NCBI GenBank assembly: GCA_936432065.2
Contig: OW386290.2
Coordinates: 138,333,677-138,397,676, forward strand
Direction: 5' to 3'
DNA from: Rutpela maculata
Lineage: Eukaryota; Arthropoda; Insecta; Coleoptera; Cerambycidae
Length of the DNA: 64,000 bases
Below, one piece after another: positions 11,349-23,068 of the stretch. The first letter of the stretch is position 1; every line of letters starts with the position of its first letter. Below the pieces are notes generated by a model. It made no database searches. It saw nothing but the letters and a program-made list of their open reading frames with translations, and was not told the origin of the DNA. The translations under genes and the position numbers were made by a program.

Positions 11349-13080
11349 CGCGAATAATAAAATGGCAAAAAAAAATTTATAGGGTCTCCATGAAGCGAAA
11401 TAATTTTAGTGGCTTTTGTTTAACAATTATCCGACTTGATAAACGTAAACTCTAAAAAAAATTTGTTAATTAACAATAGGCTCATTTTATGAAAAATCGG
11501 TGAAACAATTTTTTTTCAACGGGATACTGTTCCGTTAAGTGTCTAAATATACCATAACTTTAAAAAAAATTTAAATTAATATTTGATAACATAAAAAAAT
11601 ATTTTTACTTATTACGGCCGATTTCAGAGCATCGTAACGGCTTAGTGTTCGCCGCGCAGAGCGCTGAGTGATAGAGTTTCGGGAGTTCGGCTTTTTTATT
11701 GGAAATTCATTCCTCTTTAAGAATCGTTCTTTCAATTTTCTTAAATATTAATAGTTTTCGAGTTATTTGCAAAAGACGAAATTGTTATATTTTCAATCTT
11801 CATTTGTTTATAACTTTTGCAACTGTTTATGTGTGGGTGTGAAACTTTTGCACTTTTTCTAGACGTCATTCCGAATTCAATGAGCCCTCACTAATATTTT
11901 TACGAGCTTTATCAAGTACTAACACAGCATTGAATTTGTAAACTGGTCTGCATCTGCATCATGTACCTAACATAACCTTAAATTTCAAGTTTTTCAAGTT
12001 TATTCTCATTTTTAATGTTTGTGTACGCATTTTTAATTTGGAGCCGGTACTGGCTCCAAGCAAATATTTAAAAATTCCCGAAAATAATTTTTCAATATTC
12101 ATGATTAATAGAAATAGACTGCTAATTACAGGTTAGATTTCCAACCTACAAAAAGAGGCCTATTTTATTAGGACAAAGTGTTTAGAACTTCATAAACATT
12201 ACACTGAACTAGATTTTAGTTGAAAATACGGGAACCAGGCAGAAATTTTAATAATAGCTGCGTAATACTCTTAAACCTTAAGAAACACATATTTTTGAGG
12301 TTAGCTGTGACGTCACGTGGCCACGTGCAGATACCCTATAGATGTGACGCATGCGCGTCTTGTAGACAACGCAGCAGCTACGAAACAATTTTATCTTTGT
12401 CGTATGCATTCTTTATTTCTTTTCAGTTAACATGACGTCACAAGAGCAGTGTCTTACGTTTGGAAAAAACTAAGCAAGTAAATAAATTCATACCTTCTTG
12501 AAAATGAAAGGTAAAAAAAAAATTTCAAAAGTAAATGTTCAATATATTAAATAATGAACAGAATGGTATAAAAAAAAATTTCGTTTCACCGTTCAAAGTG
12601 GTTTTAATTGAAAATAAAAAAATTAAAATTTTTATAACTTTTTTATTAACAATTTAAAAAAAATCCATTTCTCTGAAACGAATGTTTATATTTTTCTGAG
12701 TAAATAGAAAAAAAAAATTTAAATTCATTAACTTTTCAGCACGCTATGATTTTTTAAAGTTGTACATATCATCATTAATTTCTAACCAGCCTAACTCCGT
12801 TAATGTTAGTAATACCAAAAAAAGTCTAGAGATCATTTTTATATAAAATTTCACGCTTTACAATTTTTGTTTGAAACTTTTTTTACTAGCTTTTACACAT
12901 TTTGAGTAATTTTGAAAAAACTCTTTATTTTATTTTTTTTCACCCCTTCCCGGGGGTTCAGAAAAAAATTTCTTTCATTAATCGTGTTCTAATACATCAA
13001 AGTAAGTTATATCAAAAATTCAAGTATTTACCTCAAAATTTTGATTTGCCGACTTATTTAATTGGACTATAAATCGTAAA

Positions 13081-14560
13081 ATATTAACAATAAAGAAAGA
13101 TTGTTTAAATAAAAGTTGTAGCTCTTTTATTTCCTGCAATATTATCAATGCCCAATTTAGAGCAGAAGTAACAGGAAAGGAGATAATCTAGAAAAACCTA
13201 TTTAGAGCGGCATTTTTAAACATGGCGGCAGTAAGGGGAATCAAATTTTGAGAAGAAAAGGTTATATGCAATTTTTCATATAAATTGAAGTTATAACGAC
13301 TAGAAAATTGGGATTTTAACTAGAAAAAGAGGTATTTCAAATAGGTTTTTGTCAAATAACTCGAAAGGTATTACATTGAGCGAAAACATGCTAGATGCAA
13401 ATAAGAAAGTTACTAAATTGAGGGTGAATTTATTTTTTTTTTTTCTAATTTCTGTAGAATTAATAGTTTCGGGGATCTGGAAGTATAAAGGTGGCGTCCG
13501 AAAATATATAAGAAGTATTTAGTTTAAATATTAAATATCTTAGCAATTATGGCACTTACCTTAAAAATGCTAATTATCAAACTGAAAGTCTATCAATTAG
13601 GCTTTCAAATGATTTTTTGATGTTAAAGACGAAAAAGTTATAACAGAAACGATGTACTTCTTCACACTTTTTTAAACAAAAGACGTCATTTTGTTAATGT
13701 AGTAGGCAGTAATTAAAAAATATATTCCTATATACTATTATTCGTTAATATATAGTATGATCTGGAAGTTCTAGAAGATTTTTTCCTTCGTTTACAGCGC
13801 TTGGTTTAGAAAAAAAATGGCATTTTAAACTGTAAAGGGATTTTAGGAAAAAACGTAAGATTTTTGTTTCTTTGCAAATATCTCAATAAATATTAGTTTT
13901 AGCGAAAAAATAGTGGACCTCAAAAATTAAGCTTATAAATTGAGAATGAATTTGATTTTGTTATATATTTGTGTAGGATTGATAGTTTCGAAGATATTCA
14001 AGTTTATAAAAATCATCCGACCGCTTATAGGATTTAGTTTAAATGTTGAATATCTTAGAAACTGACACTTTTATTAAAAATTCTATGGGACAAAGTTAAA
14101 AATAATAATTAATGTATTTTTAAAATGATTTTTTGCTTCTTACTACATCATAAAAAATAAAGAAGTTATGGCCGATACATTGAGGGTTTTCACATTTTCT
14201 TTTAACAAAATGTTGCCATTTTGTTATTGTAATTGCCTAGTAGTTAATCAATTTTTTTTCTTCAAAAAATGCTGTTTTTCGTTAATATAAAGAGATGCTC
14301 AATTTGTCCATTTAAAACACCTGTTTTAGAAAAAATTTCCATCCGCCATATTGGAGCCGCCATTTCCTAAATGTTGGCCTCAGATTCGTAAACAGTGATC
14401 CCAGAAACATGCTATGAAAAGAGAGAAACTATGCTATGTTTCAAAAATTAACCAGTAAGACTTTTTCAAATATTGAATATTTAAATTTGGGGGTAGTTTT
14501 CACCTCTTGGGGTAAGATCAATTTTCCGAAATTTTACATAATTTCTTATTACCTCTAGGT
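13081..14560 (+). repeat. Repeat family C, copy 1
   Basis: A non-coding block of about 1.4 kb. Its sequence order recurs at 56160-57540 in the same orientation, and in part at 45650-47720 in inverted orientation. The shared order is GAATCAAATTTTGAGAAGAAAAG, then CAAATAACTCGA...GTATTACATT, then GAATTAATAGTTTCGG, then CCGCCATATTGGAGCC. Many stretches read like independently repeated AT-rich modules. The ends are not defined and no protein is recognised. Confidence 0.6.
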
Positions 14561-15345
14561 ACTTACTGTACAGGGCAGATAGACAAAAACTAATGTAGAT
14601 GTCCTGAGTTCGATTTTCGACTATCGAGCTACACAGCGTTTTTGGAAAATTAGCATTTTTGGATGACCTCTATGTCTCAATTACCAAGTGTCGAATCGAA
14701 AATCGAGTAACACATTCTTGATGTACTTTTTTGAGTAGAATCAGTTGCTGATAAGAAGAAATTTATGCATTTTAGACATAACTTTCGTTTTTTTAAATGG
14801 AACAATTTAACGGACTTTAAAACGATATAATACTTACCTCATTTAAAATTTTAAGGGTGGGTCCTACCACCGCTTAAGGATTGAAGTAGCGAGATCAACA
14901 ATTGCTAATAAAATTGACGGATCCGAGTGTTTGTCGAAAAAATGATCATACAAAGAGAAAACACGCCAGTTTCGTTTTCGGTGGGCCATACCTTGTATAA
15001 TAGGTATGATGTAAGTAATCACTATATATTGGTGAATTTTACTGATGTTTGCTAGTGCATTCTTGGAGTATTTCAGCTTTCGAAAGTTTTCTAATTGACC
15101 ATTTGCATTAATTTTCTGAATCGCGCTGTATTACTTACTTATAGCGTCAGTTATTTTATATACATTGCCTTTTATACTGCAAGCATAATCAGATCAATTT
15201 TATTTATTCTACTGAATATCAGATACATCCCACAATCAGATAATTAAAGAATGAAAAGAGAAATGAAATGAAATAAAAAATGTTTATTTATCCACATTCC
15301 ATAATTCCAGGCCATCATCGTGTATCTTACAATGTTAGTCGCCAC
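14560..15345. other. Gene-free AT-rich stretch
   Basis: No reading frame, inverted repeat or repeat match that I could support, apart from weak similarity of its first bases to family C. Confidence 0.45.
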
Positions 15346-15434
15346 TCTGACCTAAAATACCAAATTTAATTATTTGTAGTGGGGCGTGTTAGAAAAGGAG
15401 CATCTCAAAGGGTGGTGAGTTTAAGGTGCGGCCG
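15345..15434 (-). repeat. Family E fragment, inverted copy
   Basis: Reverse complement of 5993-6105: CCACTCTGACCTAAAATACC, then GTGTTAGAAAAGGAGCATCTC, then GGTGCGGCCGATTGTAC. It ends next to FB4. A shorter relative with AGGGAGCATCTC lies at about 16240-16310. Confidence 0.6.
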
Positions 15435-15445
15435 ATTGTACATCG

Positions 15446-15846
15446 TTAAGGATAGGATTTTGCAGAGTGAGAAGGAAATATGCGTTTATTTTCGATTTAT
15501 TATAAATAATTAAAGAATCAAACATAGTTTAATCTTTGAAACTGTTTTAAATAATTGCAATTGTTCTAAGGAATATAACTATGTACATATTTTTTTACTG
15601 TAAATTTCTGTTGTACTTGAATATCGTAGTTTGCCAATGAGAATAGTTCCTAATTTCATTATTAGAGTATGGCATTTAATTATATAAAAAATGTACGATA
15701 AGAATGGTATATGGTTGTATTCCTTAGAGCAATGGTAAGTATCTGAAACTATTTTAAAGATTACACCATTTATGTTTTTTAAATATTTATAATAAACCGA
15801 AAATAAACCCATATTGCCCTCTCACTCTGCAAAATGCCATCCTTAA
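15446..15846. mobile_element. Foldback MITE FB4, about 400 bp
   Basis: The ends are TTAAGGAT and ATCCTTAA. Arms of about 145 bp share ATTTTGCAGAGTGAGA and TTTATTTTCGATTTATTATAAATA in inverted order. TTAA at both extremes could be part of the repeat or a target duplication of the piggyBac type; the sequence alone does not decide. The frame at 15579-15812 is arm sequence, not a gene. Confidence 0.7.
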
Positions 15847-16237
15847 TAAAAAGGCTTATTTTATGACTAATACGTGAACGAGTTATCAATTGAACTGGTA
15901 CTGCCACAACGGAAGGAGTCTTTTTAGTTTATTCTAAGGGGTCCCATTTAGCGCATTACCAGGTGTAAAAGTGGAGTTCGTGAAAAAACAGGTTTTTTAT
16001 GTTTCAATTTTAAGTGCTGAATGAGTCTGCACCTGAAAGGCATGGGAATTAATTGTCCCTGTTTATCTTTAAATTGCTAATGAAATTTAAACAAAGAAAA
16101 CTGGTATTAAAATTTCTCCTTAAGAATTAATTATGTAAAACGCGTAACGGAAATATATTTCTTTCTTAGAGTTTAAAAAAGTTTTAATATTATTTTTACA
16201 TCTATTATCGACAAAAATAGGTAGAATCGACGTCAGC

Positions 16238-16312
16238 TTAAACTCACTGCTGTTGGAGATGCTCTCTTTCTAACACGGCCACTACAATAATGTTAGAAAG
16301 GGAGCATCTCTA
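16238..16312. repeat. Family E hairpin
   Basis: GAGATGCTCTCTTTCTAACA and TGTTAGAAAGGGAGCATCTC face each other around a 15-base loop. The motif is the GAGCATCTC core of family E. It directly abuts the 3' end of the LINE relic. Confidence 0.7.
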
Positions 16313-16313
16313 A

Positions 16314-17764
16314 CTAGTCCAGTCGAATTGTCACAAAAAGTATCAAAATGTGGCGAAAATTGGGGCCATATATTCTTCGTAGGATTTTTCTTTCAAAAAC
16401 TCTCAACTGATTTACATCAGCGCTGGATAATGTCCACGCTTCGCACCCATAAGTAACTACGGGTCGTATCAAGGATTTATATATTTGGAGTTTCAAGTTT
16501 ATATTTAAAATTTTAGATTTCATTAATTTCTCGTGGGCAAAATAGCACCTGTTTCCACTCAGTATACGTGCATTTATCTCATTTGATACCAAATTTTTGT
16601 TTTTTATCTGTGAACCTAGGTAGGTGAAATCATGTACATATTCAAAGTTAAATCTTCCGATACGTATGCTGTTGATATTCGTATTTGATGTTCTTTTCGT
16701 TTCCATGTATCTTGTCTTCGTTTCACTAATTTCGAGCCCTCTTAACTGGGCTTCCTAATCCAGTTGCGCTAATGTTTCCCCAAGTGCGGTCTTATCTCGG
16801 TTTATTATAGCAATGTCATCGGCATATGCGCAGAACTGTACTGATTTTGTACCTATATGGCCGGTCATTTTGAGTTTTCGGATGGATGCTTCCAAGGTCA
16901 AATTGAAGAGCATGGTGGATAATGCGTCACCTTGTCTCACTCCAGAGTTTATACTAAATGGAGCTGTTAACTCGCCATCTACCTTTACCACTGCTTTAGA
17001 TTCATTTAAGGTGGCAGCTATGAGCCTCACATATTTTGAGGGGATGCCTAGCATAGTGATATCCTGCAGCATTTGGTGTCTATTAACACTATCGAAAGCT
17101 TGCTGAAAGTCTACATAAAGACTATGTAGGTCAATGTCATATTCATAGGTCTTTTCCAGAATTTGTCGTATTACAAAGATCTGATCAGTTGTGGATCTGT
17201 TTGGCCTGAACCCGCACTGGTATTCTCCAAGAATCTGCTCAGAATATTCAGCCAATCTATTGTATAAAATACCCGATAAATTTTTGTTACATTACATTTA
17301 GTAATGTAATGCTCTATGATCAGAGCAATCCGTTTTGTCACCTTTTTTGTGTATAGGCTGTATTATGCCAAGGGCCCATTCTTCTGGTATTTTCTCTTGT
17401 GACCAAATCAATAAGATAAGCCTATGAATGCATTCCCTCCCTTCTTTAGTAATTCCGCTGTAATTCCATCGATCCTAGGCGCTTTTAAGTTCTTTAAGCA
17501 TTTGATGGTTTTTCTTGTCTCTTCGTAGGTGGGCTCTTCGATGTATGGATCTACTGTGTGATACGTATGTGGTTCAGCATCAGTTTCGTTGTTTGATAGT
17601 ACATTTTCAAAGTACTCTCTCCACCTGTACATTATTTCACTTTGCTCCGTCAACAAGTTTCCTCGTCTGTCTCTACATGCTGTTAATTTCGGTTTGTACT
17701 TTTGTGTTTGATCCTTTACTTTCTTGTAGAATTTTCTGCTTTCCTTTCTAATATGCGCTCGCAC
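16314..17764 (-). pseudogene. RTE-like LINE reverse transcriptase relic
   Basis: Read on the minus strand, 17764-17408 encodes the region before the fingers (REYFENVL, then LKAPRIDGITAELLKK). 17407-17256 continues with IPEEWALGIIQPIHKKGDKT, and 17255-16755 encodes the palm: CGFRPNRSTTDQIFVIRQ, the catalytic block LYVDFQQAFDSV, SGVRQGDALS and the intact catalytic box CAYADDIAI. An in-frame TAG at 16755-16757 interrupts it. The same frame then resumes through DFTYLGSQI to PVVTYGCEAWTL and FERKILRRIYGP at the C-terminus, ending at TAG 16314-16316. The first segment is in another frame, with a scar around 17285-17305 (ATTACATT/AATGTAAT duplication). There is no endonuclease domain, so it is 5'-truncated. 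The C-terminal motifs point to the RTE group; that placement is inferred. Confidence 0.85.
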
Positions 17765-17769
17765 ACACT

Positions 17770-18854
17770 ACTTTTTCATATTTTTCGAAAATCAGTTATC
17801 ATAGACTAATGTATTTTTAAGTGAACTAAAAAAAATAGCACTTCAAAATGGTATACATGATTTCTCGACACTGCATTCCATTCAAAAGATATTTAACTTT
17901 CATTGAAATTTTCTATGCAAAAAATCTTGTCTTTCAAATTCAATTTTCACCACTTTTTTCTGAATAATGACCATATAGAAAACATTTGTAATTATTGAAC
18001 AACTCTCGAAGAATAGAATTTTTCTTCTCATAACAAGATCTGACAGAAAGTAAAGTACTTATAGCCATTTTTCGAAGACCCTTTTTTTTCCAAAAAATTG
18101 AATCTATCGAAAAATAATGCAGATATCGATTTCAAATTTTTACCAGATATTCCCTCCTATATAACACTCACTTTAGTAATATTTCAAAAAATTTTCCAAA
18201 ATTTTGCTAAATTAAAATTTCCGTTTTTCCGTTTTTTTGAATTTACTCCTGACGTAATAAACAGTCTTAACATTACAGTTTTTATATATAACTTTCTCAT
18301 TTGAATTTTCCTCTCAAAATATTAGCCATCTATTTAAACGCGAAAAACTGATTTTTCAACTTTACCACTCCCCACCTCTCTCTTATCCGGTATAACTTCA
18401 CTTGACACGCTATAAGGGCTCAACTTAAAACAATAAAATCGTAGTTATCTATTTTCGCCATGTCAAATTACCAATCGACTGGACTATAACGTTGGTGATC
18501 TTAAGGTGACGGCGACCGTACGTGACGCTAGCTGACTGTGACATGTATTTGTATCCTTCGCAATGTTGAATTTAAACGATATACTACGGAATGAGGAAAA
18601 AATATTTCTAAAGCATTTTGTTATTTTGCGAAGACCAGTTTAAATGTTCTCACATTGTGGATGCCCTCATGTAATTTTTTCAGACTAATTTTTAGAAAAA
18701 AATATGTTTTTTTTATTTTCCAAACGTTTGGACATTCCATCGCACTAATAACTTGATTCTTTACGGAGTAAGTCCTTGAATACAACTCTCCATTACCATA
18801 TTCTCTAACATTTTATCATTTTCTGTCCACATTAACTGGAAAGAAGTTTCACTC
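17770..18854. other. Gene-free AT-rich stretch
   Basis: No domain-bearing frame and no clear repeat partner. The small frame at 18098-18304 is Phe/Ile-rich and looks like noise from composition. Confidence 0.45.
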
Positions 18855-19010
18855 ATATCTGTCTACCTATTGGTGGAAAGTAGCAAGGAACTGTACCTTA
18901 TTAACATCAGTTTGAAATAATCTAATTTCAAAAATAAGTGCACCGATTTCAAATTGATATTAGGTAATAAGATACAGTTCCTTGCTACTGTCCACTAATA
19001 GGTAGACATA
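18855..19010. mobile_element. Short hairpin MITE
   Basis: GTCTACCTATTGGTGGAAAG at 18861-18880 and AGTAGCAAGGAACTGTA after it are repeated inverted up to GGTAGAC at 19007. The arms are about 50 bp and nearly identical around an AT-rich loop of about 55 bp. Confidence 0.75.
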
Positions 19011-19268
19011 TATTAGAAAAACTGAGTAAAATTTTATTTCTTACTTTTTAGAGATAGTTTTTGAAGGCGGTTCGATTTTTTTAAACCTTTTTAGTAGCTT
19101 CTATTATTTATTTAATATCTACATAGTGAAAGAAACTATTGTGAAATTCTCTTTATGTTGGGCACCACGTGAATGTTATCAGGAAAATAATACCCTGTTA
19201 TTTGTGAATTAATTGAAATTACCGGCGACTCTGCCAAATCTTCGAAAATTCTAGTAATACGTTCAATT

Positions 19269-20059
19269 ACTTCCACATCCAGTGGAAGTATAGTAACGAC
19301 AAAAAAAATTTTAGAAATTTTTATTGTTCAAATAGGCGCTTAGAATGTTATGAAACGTCGAGATTTCACGTTTGAGCGAAAAAAAAATTTCTGTCTGTCG
19401 GTCTGTCTGTCGGTCTGTCTGTCGGTCTGTCTGTCTGTCTGTCGATCTGTCTGTCGGTCTGTCTGTCGGTCTGTCTGTCGGTCTGTCTGTCGGTCTGTCT
19501 GTCGGTCTGTTACTTTTTTTGTGCGCACGTTTACTCTGGAACCGTTTGAGATATTGACTTGAAATTTGGTACACATATGTACTTTAACGAGATCTAGAAC
19601 TAGATTATATTTTCATCTTGTTCCGTCAAAGGGTTGGGGGGTAAATTGGGGTAAATTTGGAGTAAATAGGTAAATCAAGCAGGTAAGAGTTCATAAAATT
19701 GATATTTAGTATAGGCAAGAGAAGCTAAGGTCTCAAAAAAAATTTTGGCATTAGCCACCCCCATTACCACCCCCACCCCATTATTAAAGAGGATGAAAAA
19801 AATGTGATTTAGTGTGTGTACAAGAACCAGAAATCTCAAAATATTTTTTTACTTTATCCACCCCCCTACTCCCACCCCCTGTCACCACCCCCACCCCACT
19901 ACCGATGTGGGGTATCGTTTTATGGGTTTTTGGGATAGAAGATTTCAAATATTATATTATTAAAGTTCCATAAACAATCAGTTCCAGATACAAAATTTTT
20001 TCGTTGTGTGACTTTTATTGAAAATCAGGATGTGGAAGTAGTGATTCCTTGGGCAGCGG
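19269..20059 (-). mobile_element. Family A copy 2 with expanded microsatellite
   Basis: The longest family A copy, in reverse orientation. It starts at the terminal hairpin (ACTTCCACATCC AGTGGAAGT) and ends in GGGCAGCGG before a T-run. The extra length comes from the GTCTGTCTGTCG array at 19392-19510, which is much longer than in other copies. The flanking AATT and T8 preserve the usual A-run/CCGCTGCCC and GGAAGT/AA junctions. The apparent poly-(TDRQ), poly-(PTDR) and poly-(SVCL) frames are the microsatellite read in several frames. Confidence 0.8.
19392..19510. repeat. CTGT/CGGT compound microsatellite
   Basis: About 30 tetranucleotide steps alternating GTCT and GTCG. It is internal to family A copy 2; the same array is only 2-5 steps long in the other copies. 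Confidence 0.95.
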
Positions 20060-20799
20060 TTTTTTTGTTCACCTTACACTAGATGTAGCTTTATTTTGGT
20101 AGGGGACCATAGCCTGCAGTTTGCAACACGTTTAACAGAAATCGTTTAAGCTACTTCAGTTTAATCATTGAACAGATATAAAAAAAAACTCGAAAAAAAC
20201 ATACATACGGGTCGAATTAACCAATTAGCCAACTAGAATAATCTACGAGTCACAGAACGTCTGTCAAAATTTTGTGAATAAGAAGAAGTACAGCAAATTG
20301 GGATTATTTGTCAAATTATGCTCAGGAGTTTTTTAGGCACTCCCGATCACTTAGTAATCTGGAATTCTCAAAGCCAAGAGATTGGTTGGTTAGTATACTA
20401 TACAACATCTTTGTGTTTATAGATTCTTATCAAAGGTGTTAGAGCACTATTCACATGTATTTTTTTCACAAAATATTTCATAACTTTTAAGTTTTCTGAT
20501 CGATTTTTTTCAAAATCAGCCTCGATAACGCTTACTTACTGTCCAGATTTCAATAAAATCGGACTTATTTTTTATACGTTATCATGATCACAAAAACATG
20601 GATATGGAAAAAATATTACATTTTTTGTAGAAAATTTTACAATCTCTGTTTTTTTATAGAAAGCATAATTTTATCACTAAAGATTAGCGAGATAAAAACA
20701 AAAAACCTTAATCGGAGCACCATTTTTCCAAGATGGCGGTTCGAGTGCAAGAAATAGAGTTGGGGACTTTTGGTATGTTTAACAATAGGCCTTAATAGT
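20060..20799. other. Gene-free stretch
   Basis: AT-rich, no supported gene. GGGGACTTTTGGTATGTTTA at about 20762 recurs at about 35978, which marks a dispersed repeat end. Confidence 0.45.
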
Positions 20800-21960
20800 C
20801 GGGGAGCCCTCCCTAGCTGTACGTGCACCCCCCGCCCGATCCTTGGGGACCATGTTTTTCATAAAGATTGAAGCCTAAGGAACAATTTAAGACATATTCT
20901 AAAAAAAAAAAACTGGCTGTACTTTCAAAATTGCGGCTATATATTAAAAAAAAACTGTTGCCAATGTTGTTTTTGTCATTTAACACAAAAACTAAAAAAG
21001 ATGGACAAAAACTTTCTGCACAAAAAACAACGTGCATAAAATTTTCTATAATTTTGTACCTATACAATATTTTGATAGGAGTTACCATTTTCCAGATAAA
21101 TGAGTCCAAAATTAAGAAAACATGGAAATTCATATATCGGTAAATCACTTAGAGGAAATAACTGTGACAATTTTTGTAAGGCGTATAATATAACTTTATA
21201 TTATTAACATAAAAATTAAATAAAATAAACTGAAAAAAATTAATAATAATAATAATATTATAATTTGCAGACATTTATCTCGAAAACGGTAACAGTGATA
21301 TCTGGAAAACGGTAACTCCTATCCAAATATTGTATAGGAACGAAATTGTAGAAAATTGTATGCACTTTGTTTTTTGTACAGAAAGTTTTTCTCCATCTTT
21401 TTTAGTTTTTGTGTTAAATGACCAAAAACAATATTTGCATTTTTTTTAAACGGACGCCATTTTGAAAGTACAGCCAGCTTTTTTTTTTAGGACATGTCTT
21501 AAATTGTTCCTCAGGCTTTAATCTTTATGAAAAATATTGTCCCCAAGGATCGGGGAGGTGCACGGACAGTTAGGGTGGGCTTCTGTAGTGTTACGTTTTA
21601 TATTGAATTTTATATTTTATTTTAAGAGATTAATCATTTATCTGGAAAATGGTAACTCCAATGCAAATATTGTATAGAAACAAAATTGTAGAAAATTTTA
21701 TGTACTTTATTTTTTGTACAGAAAGTTTTTCTCCATCTTTTTTAGTTTTTGTGTTAAATGACAAAAACCATATTTGCAAATTTTGTTTTTTTTTAACGGA
21801 CGCCATTTTGAAAGTGCAGCCAATTTTTTTTTTTTAGGACGTCTTAAATTGTTCCTTAGGCTTTTATCTTTATGAAAAACTTTGTCCTAAAGGATCGGGG
21901 GGGGGGGGGGGGGTGCACGGTCACTTAGGGTGGGCTCCCGTAGTATAATGAATATCTCTG
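20800..21960. repeat. Inverted plus tandem repeat of an about 330-bp unit
   Basis: The unit (ATCTGGAAAAnGGTAACTCC, then ACAGAAAGTTTTTCTCCATC, then ACGCCATTTTGAAAGT, then AAGGATCGGGG...TGCAC) occurs once inverted (about 20800-21125) and twice direct (about 21298-21600 and 21640-21955). The two direct units sit head to tail and face the inverted one. This is a foldback with an extra unit on one side. Reading frames here are the same unit seen on both strands. Confidence 0.8.
21897..21913 (+). repeat. Homopolymer run of 17 G
   Basis: An uninterrupted G17 at the end of the last 330-bp unit; the sister units have only GGGG there. It could fold as a G-quadruplex or be an assembly-sensitive site. 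Confidence 0.9.
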
Positions 21961-22069
21961 CCAAGCTTAAAAACTCTATCAGTTTCTTTTCAATAATAAA
22001 AATATTTTTCTAATTTTGACATAAAAAGCGACTCTTTTCAAAACTGACGTAAGTGTCAAAACGCCCTAC

Positions 22070-23068
22070 TTTATGTAACCAGTTATGAAAAGTTACATTT
22101 TACCCAACAGATGAGGAAAAGTTCGTTATATCATCAATTAAGAAACATAAAAAACTCTCAAAAAGAAAAAGAAACAATGTTTATTATACACAAAATTGAA
22201 TAATGTGTGCATAAAATGGAGCATTTAAATTATTCTTTCCTTCGAAATATGCTAATAAAACTTTTTCATTAACACGATTTACCTTATGCTATCAAATCAG
22301 GATTTTAAATAATATTATAACTTGGCTAAATAACGTTTGTCAATTTTGACATTAAATTTATGTGTAATAATAGCAGCAAAGGTAACTATGAAAATGACTA
22401 CTTAATTTTTAAGATCTTTAAATGCACCTATTTCATATATGTTTAAAGGATTTTTGACGTTTAAAATCAGAAAAAATCTTGCATGTAACATGTTCCGAAA
22501 TAGCTATTTGTGTATTAAGAACGCAAAGTGATATATTGTCGCTCTGAGCGAGAATTTTGAGGTTATCTCGCGAGAGCGGCAATGTCACTTTGCGCTCGAA
22601 TTACACACAGGATTTTTTCTACGATCGGTGTTTTTATAAAAATGTTTGGTAAAAATTAATAATTATTGATAACCTCAAATTTGACAGTTCAAATTTCAAA
22701 ACGTGAGCATCAATTTGCGCTACACATGTTTTTGCGCTGGTCACAAAATTGTCGACATCTGTCAAATACCCTCAATGCTTACTTTTGTGTTAAAAGTCGC
22801 AGATACACTAGACGTTTCTTTATTATGGTTTCCATGGTAACTAAGCATTTAATTTGTCGCTCGGCGAGCGACAAAGTAAAAAAACGCTCGCTCCTCGGAA
22901 AAATGCAACTTTGCGCTTTCTTTTGGAAGCGCAAAGTTGCACTTTTCACTCGGTTGTAGAAAAAACAATTTTGTGTAACTCGTTTTATTTTGCGGGATCT
23001 CGCTTCGCTCGTCCCGCAAACATCCACTCATTACACAAAATAAAGTCTCTCGTAACTGGTTACATAAA
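22070..23068. mobile_element. About 1 kb TIR element with hairpin cluster
   Basis: TTTATGTAACCAGTTA at 22070-22085 is inverted at 23053-23068. Within the right half are four strong hairpins: 22522-22594 (CGCAAAGTG arms), 22853-22875 (TTTGTCGCTC/GAGCGACAAA), 22905-22940 (GCAACTTTGCGCTT/AAGCGCAAAGTTGC) and 22989-23020 (TTTGCGGGA/TCCCGCAAA). TTTGTGTAA and TTACACAAA brackets surround two of them. The small reading frames at 22666-23129 run through these hairpins and have no domain. It is probably a non-autonomous DNA element of unknown superfamily. Confidence 0.65.

Larger units (their letters stand above)
6975..13069. mobile_element. Large foldback element FB3 with nested palindromes
   Basis: TAGTCCAATTAAATAAG at 6975-6991 pairs with its reverse complement ending at 13069. 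Homology then runs inward: left arm 6975-9925, right arm about 11473-13069. Shared landmarks are the CCCGGGGG-type block (7088-7096 and 12948-12957), TGACGTCA sites, GAGCCAGTACCGGCTCCAAGC (8239; inverted at about 12040) and CTCCCGAAACTCTA (9723; inverted at about 11668). The left arm is longer because it carries a 1.1 kb insertion (8346-9456) and about 270 bp at 7710-7980 absent from the right. The loop contains three separate palindromes. No transposase frame is visible, so it would be non-autonomous. Confidence 0.85.

Noticed and set aside
19311..19576. Repetitive protein frames of TDRQ, PTDR or SVCL type on both strands
   Set aside because: They are one tetranucleotide microsatellite read in different registers within family A copy 2.
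20813..21143. Overlapping 111- and 91-codon frames on opposite strands
   Set aside because: Same 330-bp repeat unit as 21298-21955, with no domain and no conserved frame between units.
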